Shown here in pieces: positions 42,961 through 48,375 of a DNA stretch of 48,375 bases. This stretch comes from Bacillota bacterium. GTDB taxonomy: Bacteria > Bacillota > Clostridia > Lachnospirales > Lachnospiraceae. The notes under the pieces were generated by a model. The model saw only the letters and a list, made by a program, of their open reading frames with translations. It was not told where the DNA came from and did no database searches. Every line of letters starts with the position of its first letter. Positions within the stretch are counted from its first letter, which is position 1. The position numbers and the translations under genes are program-made. The DNA lies in contig JAEXOU010000001.1 of NCBI GenBank assembly GCA_023439125.1, positions 1-48,375 of the forward strand. The letters run 5' to 3'.

Positions 42961-43615
42961 ATCGGTATCCTACTCCCCACTCTGTAATAATATGTTTCGG
43001 TTTTTTTGAATCTTCTTCAATTTTTTCACGAAGCCATCTGATATGAACAGCTAACGTCTGTAATTCTGAATCACTGTCACTTCCCCATATTGTATTAAAT
43101 ATGTATTCCTTCTTAAGTGTTACATTTCTATTTTCTATTAATAACCTTAACAACTCAAACTCTTTTTCTGTTACATTTACAAACTCACCATTTACTTGTA
43201 ACGTATGCTTTACTGTATTTAACTTTATATTATCTTCTATGATTTCTTCCACAGCGTATTTACGTTTAAAAATTCCTCTTATCTTTGCGAGTAATATATC
43301 GATATCATATGGCTTTTCTACGTAATCATCCGCTCCTAGATTCAGACCTTTCAATTTATCTTCTTTTTCCTGTTTGGCACTAGCAATCAAAATATGAGTA
43401 TTGGAGTCCTCTCTGATCTTAGAGCATACGGCAAAGCCATCGATTCCAGGAAGCATAATATCAAGCAAGATTAGTTTAGCACCATATTTCTCATACAGTT
43501 CTAAGCCTCTTTCTCCTGTCTGTGCTACACTAACTATATAGTTTTCCTTTCGTAGGAAGTCGCAGAGAAGTGTAGCTATTTCTCGATTATCTTCCACTAT
43601 AAGTATGTCTAACAT
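42953..43615 (-). CDS. OmpR/PhoB-family response regulator
   Basis: 220 residues. Receiver domain about 1-115 with acidic pocket Glu8/Asp9, phospho-acceptor Asp52 in LILLDIMLPG and switch residues ASAK near 80 with Lys101 in VEKPYD. The C-terminal winged helix (about 128-220) has VTEKEFELLRLLIEN and LAVHIRWLREKIEED. It should bind direct repeats or dyads at the linked ABC promoter. First gene of the two-gene operon, with a near-consensus promoter. Confidence 0.94.
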   Translation of the reverse strand: MLDILIVEDNREIATLLCDFLRKENYIVSVAQTGERGLELYEKYGAKLILLDIMLPGIDGFAVCSKIREDSNTHILIASAKQEKEDKLKGLNLGADDYVEKPYDIDILLAKIRGIFKRKYAVEEIIEDNIKLNTVKHTLQVNGEFVNVTEKEFELLRLLIENRNVTLKKEYIFNTIWGSDSDSELQTLAVHIRWLREKIEEDSKKPKHIITEWGVGYRFE

Positions 43616-43711
43616 GGTTTTATGTTCACCCCTTTTACTTGAAAATTTTCACTACCCAGATTCGATAATCGGTCAACAACTTTTCTCTATATCCCACAAT
43701 TTTCTAGCTTT

Positions 43712-43740
43712 ATTATATTCCTTGAGTTAACCATTTTCAA
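43712..43740 (-). promoter_or_regulatory. Promoter of the two-component operon
   Basis: Minus strand TTGAAA (plus 43735-43740), 17-bp spacer, TATAAT (plus 43712-43717), about 97 bp before the regulator ATG. Confidence 0.7.
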
Positions 43741-43759
43741 CCAATTAATAAATATAATA

Positions 43760-43811
43760 CACCTTCAGAGTATTATATTAAGTACTTAGAATCCGACCGT
43801 CTCTGAAGGTG
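43760..43811 (-). terminator. Hairpin downstream of the MFS gene
   Basis: CACCTTCAGAG (43760-43770) pairs perfectly with CTCTGAAGGTG (43801-43811), with a 30-nt loop. On the minus strand it is followed by TATTATATTTATT. It lies between element B3 and the promoter of the next operon. The gap 43616-44004 holds this hairpin, B3 and that promoter, and nothing else I can support. Confidence 0.6.
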
Positions 43812-43817
43812 CAATAA

Positions 43818-43976
43818 GAACAAAAGTGTGCTTCGCACACTCTCACGAGCAACACTTTACAAGCACAGCTTTTATTCCGCGCCGTAGCGTAGCGTAGTGC
43901 GCATCATAGCGTCCATCCTTTTGGACGCTTTTGTTATATACGAGGAAATTCAGAGGAATTTCCTCGTATATAACAA
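43818..43976 (+). repeat. Family B composite hairpin element, copy B3
   Basis: First hairpin GAACAAAA (43818-43825) with TTTTATTCC (43870-43878), and nested GTGCTT/AAGCAC. Linker CGCGCCGTAGCGTAGCG to GCGCATC. An extra hairpin AGCGTCC/GGACGCT (43908-43929) followed by TTTT resembles a plus-strand terminator. The second hairpin is a perfect 20 bp (43931-43950 with 43957-43976) containing AGGAAATT/AATTTCCT. Behind the MFS gene. Confidence 0.8.
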
Positions 43977-44004
43977 TTAGATTAAATAATGTGTTATTTC
44001 ATTG

Positions 44005-46008
44005 TCATATACTGCAATTTTCTTGTTCAGTACAATTAACGTGTTTCTCCTTATATAGTAATAGGATAATTAAAGCTAAAATCGACGCTATCATTACAGT
44101 TGCATATACCTGTTGGAAGCCTTTATTTAACGTAGTTTGAAATTCTGTTTCAATGATTTCTCTATCTTCTTCTATCTCGGTTAAATAATTCTCCTTTCCA
44201 GTTTCAAATACATCTGGTAATGCTTCTTCTAATGCTGTCATTTCTTCCACAATCGTTGTCATCTGTGACCTTGCCTCATCCATCTTAGCGACATTTTGCT
44301 TCATCGCTGGAATTGATGCCATTTTACTAATCGCCGTTGACAGTCCTTCTATTCCATCGTTAATTCCATCGATCCCTGAATCAATTCCATTGATTATCTG
44401 AGAAGTGATCATTGGACTCATTTGCGTAAACATATAATCCGACATTGATTTCGTAATGTCAACAATTGTAGTAACATCCGAAGACTTTAGTGATTCAATA
44501 ATATCCTCTGGTAACTGAATATTGCTGTTTTGACTATTCATATCAAATTTAATCGTTTCCATCGTAGCCAAATCTGGAATATCAATGTCTTTTAGTTTAT
44601 CCGCCATCTGAGGGTTGGATTTTAATTGATTGAATTCCTCTGTAAGTTCCTGCGCATATGGAAGGGGTGGAATCGTAATCTCATTCGGAAGAACTTTCAT
44701 CACATTACCTTGTACTGCCATCCCTGCATGAGAGATAAATCCAATCATAATTGCAGGTGCAATCGCAGTACCAATGGAACGAATTAATGAAACTGTTGCT
44801 AAGGCTGAATTGGATTCTTCCACTTTCGTATGTTCAAGCATCATATAATTGATTGGAGTTCCCATCGTAAAGCCAATTCCGATTCCAAGTAAAACTAAGC
44901 ATATAATTACAGCAAATAAACTAGGATGAGAGGAAGCATAAACTATAAGGAATACACTGCCTAAGATTGATGCAATAAATCCGGTAGCGAGTACCACTTT
45001 TGCTCCATAATGGTCGATTAATTTTCCTGATAAAGGAGCTCCTAAACCGGCAAACACTCCTAAGATAATAACAAAATATCCACCACTACCAGAAGCTATC
45101 TTTAATGAATTCTCTGCAAATTGAGGTACAAATATCATACCCATAATGATAATTCCAGTGATGAAAGCGATAAAAAGAGTAATGATAATCTTAGGATTTT
45201 TAAAATAATTAATGTTAATAACAGGGTCTTGTGCTCTCTTTTCGACTAATATAAAGATTGGCAACAATACAATAAATATAATCAAAAAAGGATACACCGA
45301 TTTACTAAAAAACGTATTGGAAAAATCATAATAATCAATATTCTTTAATCCATAAAGAATGGAAAGTACCATTAAAGTTAAAACTGTAATTCCCAAAAAG
45401 TCAATCTTCTTAACATTATCATTTTTTGTGTTTGGAAGGGTTAAAAATCCAGCTACTAGGATAAACATTGTGATTGGAACATTGACATAAAATATAAACT
45501 GCCAATTATTATGTCCGAAAATATCAATAATTGCACTTCCAGCAGATGCTCCAAAAATATTCGCAATTCCATAGACCCCACCGACCAGACCAAGTGCAAG
45601 CCCTCTCTTTTCTTTTGGAAATGTCGTACCAAACTCTGCAGTAGCAATCGGAAGAATACCACCTCCTCCAATTGCTTGAACAACTCTTGCAATTAAAAGG
45701 ATGGAAAAACTTCCAAAGTTTTGTGATAACCCGCAGAACAGAGACCCAAATCCAAATAAAGAGATACTAATCAAATAAATGTACTTTCTACCAAACTTAT
45801 CAGCCAGTTTCCCCATGATTGGAATACTTGCAGCATATGCAAGTGTATAAATTGTTATCATCCAAATTCCTACGTTCTCATCTACCATCAAATCATTTTG
45901 TATGATTGTTCTTGCAGGCGTAACAATTCCAGTATCGATTGCCCCCATAAATATGCCCAACAGATATACAATCAACATTAACTTAAAGTTAATCTTCTTG
46001 CCTCCCAT
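44005..46008 (-). CDS. MFS drug exporter (DHA2/EmrB-QacA type) with large extracytoplasmic insert
   Basis: 667 residues against about 460-520 for ordinary family members. The N-terminal 420 residues carry about 13 membrane spans, with MGKLADKFGRKYIYL (motif A) and ARVVQAIGGGGILPIA (motif B/C region). Then about 220 mainly helical residues (about 425-640), with no membrane span and coiled-coil-like stretches such as VAKMDEARSQMTTIVEEMTA, lie before the last span (VYATVMIASILALIILLL). By topology this part is outside. Ribosome site AAGGAAAG. A perfect dyad lies just before that site. It is near the TetR/RnfC-like genes and probably shares their control. Substrate unknown. Confidence 0.88.
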   Translation of the reverse strand: MGGKKINFKLMLIVYLLGIFMGAIDTGIVTPARTIIQNDLMVDENVGIWMITIYTLAYAASIPIMGKLADKFGRKYIYLISISLFGFGSLFCGLSQNFGSFSILLIARVVQAIGGGGILPIATAEFGTTFPKEKRGLALGLVGGVYGIANIFGASAGSAIIDIFGHNNWQFIFYVNVPITMFILVAGFLTLPNTKNDNVKKIDFLGITVLTLMVLSILYGLKNIDYYDFSNTFFSKSVYPFLIIFIVLLPIFILVEKRAQDPVININYFKNPKIIITLFIAFITGIIIMGMIFVPQFAENSLKIASGSGGYFVIILGVFAGLGAPLSGKLIDHYGAKVVLATGFIASILGSVFLIVYASSHPSLFAVIICLVLLGIGIGFTMGTPINYMMLEHTKVEESNSALATVSLIRSIGTAIAPAIMIGFISHAGMAVQGNVMKVLPNEITIPPLPYAQELTEEFNQLKSNPQMADKLKDIDIPDLATMETIKFDMNSQNSNIQLPEDIIESLKSSDVTTIVDITKSMSDYMFTQMSPMITSQIINGIDSGIDGINDGIEGLSTAISKMASIPAMKQNVAKMDEARSQMTTIVEEMTALEEALPDVFETGKENYLTEIEEDREIIETEFQTTLNKGFQQVYATVMIASILALIILLLYKEKHVNCTEQENCSI

Positions 46009-46028
46009 ACTTTCCTTAATCTTCCTTT

Positions 46029-46045
46029 CTAATCAATATGATTAG
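46029..46045. promoter_or_regulatory. 17-bp perfect dyad before the MFS gene
   Basis: CTAATCA-ATA-TGATTAG, 21 bp before the MFS ATG. It differs from the TetR operators at 48125-48173. Repressor site or chance cannot be decided. Confidence 0.4.
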
Positions 46046-46233
46046 TAAAATAAATGATCTCCCTTTACTTCTAACTGTCATGCTTTCTAATCCTTGGCTT
46101 TATGATAATTTCCGAGTTTCATTATATCACCACCAATTCATATCGTATACTATCAAGATATGAAGTAACCTAAAAAACATTTTTAACTTTTTCATCGAAT
46201 TATTACATCGAATTCCATAATATTCTTAATCCT

Positions 46234-46261
46234 TTTATAAAAAAAATTAAGTCTATATCAA
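46234..46261 (-). promoter_or_regulatory. Possible MFS promoter
   Basis: Minus strand TTGATA (plus 46256-46261), 16-bp spacer, TATAAA (plus 46234-46239). It lies in the 332-bp gap between the RnfC-like and MFS genes, which contains no gene and no obvious terminator. Confidence 0.4.
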
Positions 46262-46340
46262 TCGACAAAATAATATTAATCGTTGAAATAATACTCCAAC
46301 TGTTGTGAACTATAGAACACGCTAAGTATATTTTTTCAGA

Positions 46341-47444
46341 TTAATTAAGATATGAGGCTACATCTTTACCTGCCATGCAGTAAAAGGTGCACGTTCCGCA
46401 TTTCATACACTGTTCTGGCTTCCATTGTGAGATATCAGCATTCGGATTCGATTCTTTTGCAAGTACGATTTCTTTAACCAAAATACCCATAGGACATCGT
46501 TTACTACATCCACCACATTTTTTACACGAATTCGTATTGCTAATCACTACATTTCCTACAATTGCTGCAAAACTCGTACACTCAGTAAATACATCAGAGT
46601 TTTGAATTAACGAGGCTTGCATAATACCGCCTCCTGCATAGCAATCATCCGTTATCTTTCCAAAACAGAGCTCTAATTTATCATATATGTTTTCTCCATT
46701 AACTACGTATGCGACTCTTGCATTTCCATTTCTTAAGTCTGCTAATGTAACAAAATGTCCATTCCTATATGCATTGTGCGCGATTCGATCAATCTGGTAT
46801 ACCGTTTGTATATTCATCACTAAAATCCCATGATCAGAAGGATTTTCTGATTGATCAAGCTCTATTCCTAATACTTGTTTTATTAAAAAATGTTCTTCTC
46901 CCATCGGATACTTAAGGGGAACATTACAGTACTCAATTTCACTTGAACTTATCTTGTGTTCGAAGCTAATCTTTCCTCGTGTTGCCACAACGATACGTTT
47001 TGGTTTCAAAATTTCCCTTATTAGCTCAAGTCCCTCAATCACGATATCGCTCTTATGCCGTATGAGCCATGCATCATGTAAAAGACCAGGCTCACATTCT
47101 GCTCCATTAACTATGATTGTTTTCATTGAATGATTTGGTGATGTTAGAAATGATTCGATCTTCTTAGCAACTGAAAAGCCATTACCGCTCATACCTGTAA
47201 GTTTACTTTCCTTGATGCGTTCAATTAACTTACTTTTATCGATTGCATCATCGCTCATCTTTTCATTCTCTTGACCTACTAATTCTTCCGAAGATAAATG
47301 AATCACTTTTGCAATATTTCGTTTTAAAACGCTCTGTTTGTTTAACTTTCTATCATTATAGAGTTTTTTATCCACTTTTTGATTTTTTCTTAAGCTTTTA
47401 TTCTTTCTTACCATTTTTTTATTTAGAATCACTTGCTTTTCCAT
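46341..47444 (-). CDS. RnfC-like iron-sulfur protein lacking the usual N-terminal domain
   Basis: 367 residues. Two ferredoxin-type cysteine sets near the C-terminus: CKKCGGCSKRC (307-317) and CMKCGTCTFYC (346-356). The middle resembles the NADH/FMN-binding and SLBB part of RnfC, with GMSGNGFSVAKKI, TIIVNGAECEPGLLHDAWLI and VMNIQTVYQIDRIA. The barrel-sandwich N-terminus of RnfC is replaced by about 80 residues, of which the first 45 are extremely rich in Lys, Arg and Asn. No other Rnf subunit is nearby. It follows a TetR gene by 20 bp, with AGAGGAG as ribosome site. Probably a soluble electron-transfer protein; partner unknown. Confidence 0.8.
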   Translation of the reverse strand: MEKQVILNKKMVRKNKSLRKNQKVDKKLYNDRKLNKQSVLKRNIAKVIHLSSEELVGQENEKMSDDAIDKSKLIERIKESKLTGMSGNGFSVAKKIESFLTSPNHSMKTIIVNGAECEPGLLHDAWLIRHKSDIVIEGLELIREILKPKRIVVATRGKISFEHKISSSEIEYCNVPLKYPMGEEHFLIKQVLGIELDQSENPSDHGILVMNIQTVYQIDRIAHNAYRNGHFVTLADLRNGNARVAYVVNGENIYDKLELCFGKITDDCYAGGGIMQASLIQNSDVFTECTSFAAIVGNVVISNTNSCKKCGGCSKRCPMGILVKEIVLAKESNPNADISQWKPEQCMKCGTCTFYCMAGKDVASYLN

Positions 47445-47464
47445 TATAATTCTCCTCTCGATGA

Positions 47465-48046
47465 TTACGCAATCACATAATTTTCAAAGAAATACTCAAC
47501 ATGCTTTTCAAAAAGCTGAATCAATTCCTCAGATTGTTCTTTTACAGTATGGTACATAAAAAAAGGTGCATACAGTTCCATAGATAAAACTACAGCATTC
47601 TTTTTCTTCATTAAACCTTTTTCCATCAGAGATTCAAATATAGCCTGCTGGTTTTTTAAAGGAATATGAATAAAAAATTCTCTATAGATATTAGCTATCT
47701 GTTCATTGCAAAATTGTTCTATGATTAGTAATCTACGAAACATAACAATCCATTCATCTTCGGTCTGATAACGAAACATCTGAATGCATATGTCTTTTAA
47801 TTGTTCTACTCCCCTGATTTCACTATTGACCATAGATTTACACTTATCAATATAACGTTCCTTCGATCTCTCAACAATAACATCAAATATCTCCTGTTTG
47901 CTCGAAAAATGTTTGTAAAGTGCACTATTCCCAATAGCAACTGCATCCGCTATTTGTCTTATTGATACAGCGTGAAAGCCATTTACAGAGAATAGCTTCA
48001 TCGATTTTTCTATAATAATTTCCTTCGTATTTCGTTTTTCCTTCAC
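47465..48046 (-). CDS. TetR-family transcriptional repressor
   Basis: 193 residues with a GTG start after AAGGAG. The N-terminal helix-turn-helix spans about 8-55: IIIEKSMKLFSVNGFHAVSI then IADAVAIGNSALYKHFSSK. The rest is a helical ligand domain without a recognisable subfamily mark. Its promoter contains two palindromes that suit a TetR dimer, so it should repress itself together with the RnfC-like gene and probably the MFS exporter. Inducer unknown; a drug or redox-active compound would fit the neighbours. Confidence 0.92.
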   Translation of the reverse strand: MKEKRNTKEIIIEKSMKLFSVNGFHAVSIRQIADAVAIGNSALYKHFSSKQEIFDVIVERSKERYIDKCKSMVNSEIRGVEQLKDICIQMFRYQTEDEWIVMFRRLLIIEQFCNEQIANIYREFFIHIPLKNQQAIFESLMEKGLMKKKNAVVLSMELYAPFFMYHTVKEQSEELIQLFEKHVEYFFENYVIA

Positions 48047-48124
48047 GGTTATACTCCTTTCATGAACTCCTCATAACTTACTTTAGAGCTTTTATGTAAT
48101 CTCATGCATCAAAATGTAAATATA

Positions 48125-48179
48125 GGTGAGCAATTGGTCACCTTATGCTTATTATAGTGAGCAACTGCTCACCTGTCAA
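48125..48179 (-). promoter_or_regulatory. Promoter of the tetR operon with two operators
   Basis: Minus strand TTGACA (plus 48174-48179), 17-bp spacer, TATAAT (plus 48151-48156), a full consensus. The spacer itself is the palindrome GTGAGCAACTGCTCACC (48157-48173). A second palindrome, GGTGAGCAATTGGTCACC (48125-48142), lies over the transcription start. Binding would block polymerase completely. Confidence 0.8.
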
Positions 48180-48248
48180 CTATATTTTTCCACTTATTAA
48201 TAATATTACTATATTTTTCCGTGACATTAGTATTAACTTTTTGATAGC

Positions 48249-48295
48249 AAAAGGCAGATGACTACAGCATAATATCTGCATTTCATCTGCCTTTT
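48249..48295. terminator. Bidirectional hairpin terminator near the window end
   Basis: AAAAGGCAGATGA (48249-48261) pairs perfectly with TCATCTGCCTTTT (48283-48295). No gene within the window needs it, so it probably ends a minus-strand gene beyond the right edge. The gap 48296-48375 shows nothing else. Confidence 0.75.
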
Positions 48296-48375
48296 GTGAT
48301 TCTGTTCTAGTATCAAATAATTAGTTAAGCAACTTTCGATGTCCTATTGTATCTCATAGATTAATACACTTTTAC

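Noticed and set aside
1..48375. CRISPR array, integron or prophage
   Set aside because: The repeats are dispersed hairpins with no regular spacers, and there are no cas, integrase, transposase or phage structural genes.

Overview
The window is low-GC DNA from a Firmicute. The mix of plant-polysaccharide enzymes (GH2, GH43), a pyruvate:ferredoxin oxidoreductase, an RnfC-like protein, ECF sigma/anti-sigma genes and strong AGGAGG ribosome sites points to a saccharolytic anaerobe of the Lachnospiraceae, close in flavour to Lachnoclostridium (Clostridium) phytofermentans. That assignment is inference from gene content. Almost every gene lies on the minus strand. The exceptions are an AraC regulator (15087-15941) and a methyltransferase (37245-38039). 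I see no rRNA, tRNA, CRISPR array, phage module or transposase gene.

Layout, left to right: a secreted transglutaminase-like protein; a run of macrodomain-HTH, VWA and NYN/OST-HTH proteins; a nicotinamidase-like hydrolase coupled to a GH2 glycosidase; UvsE; a ZIP metal transporter (1-11.2 kb). Next comes a carbohydrate-uptake locus: binding lipoprotein and two permeases, a divergent AraC activator with paired operator-like repeats, and a GH43 enzyme (11.4-17.6 kb). PFOR, AsnA, a MATE exporter overlapping a Dus tRNA enzyme, a HEAT protein, a rhodanese, a DinG-type helicase and a deformylase-like protein follow (17.7-29 kb). The next block is an ECF sigma/anti-sigma/membrane-paralogue operon, a CPBP protease preceded by a coupled 21-codon ORF, a PdaA-like deacetylase with a repetitive linker, an SGNH hydrolase and VOC proteins (29.2-37 kb). 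The window ends with the methyltransferase, a two-FtsX-domain ABC transporter with its two-component system, and a self-controlled TetR / RnfC-like / MFS exporter locus (37.2-48.2 kb).

The most unusual content is between the genes. At least four families of structured, repeated, non-coding elements occur here, nearly always directly behind a stop codon. Family A is a nested palindrome of about 240-265 bp with complete, truncated, internally deleted and arm-swapped copies. Family B is a multi-hairpin element with a GC-rich conserved linker and a second hairpin whose inner core is constant but whose outer stem differs in each copy. Family C has a constant core inside two completely different but self-complementary 22-bp stems. 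Family D is a 35-nt hairpin. The recurrent pattern is a conserved core inside a copy-specific stem that still pairs. This suggests small mobile or RNA-structured elements tied to transcription terminators, and it is the best candidate here for something undescribed. Ordinary intrinsic terminators, consensus promoters and several operator-like dyads are also annotated.

Starts were moved from the longest open frame to an internal start codon with a good ribosome site where the sequence demanded it. No search or folding program was run. Protein names rest on motif recognition, and repeat comparisons were made by eye.
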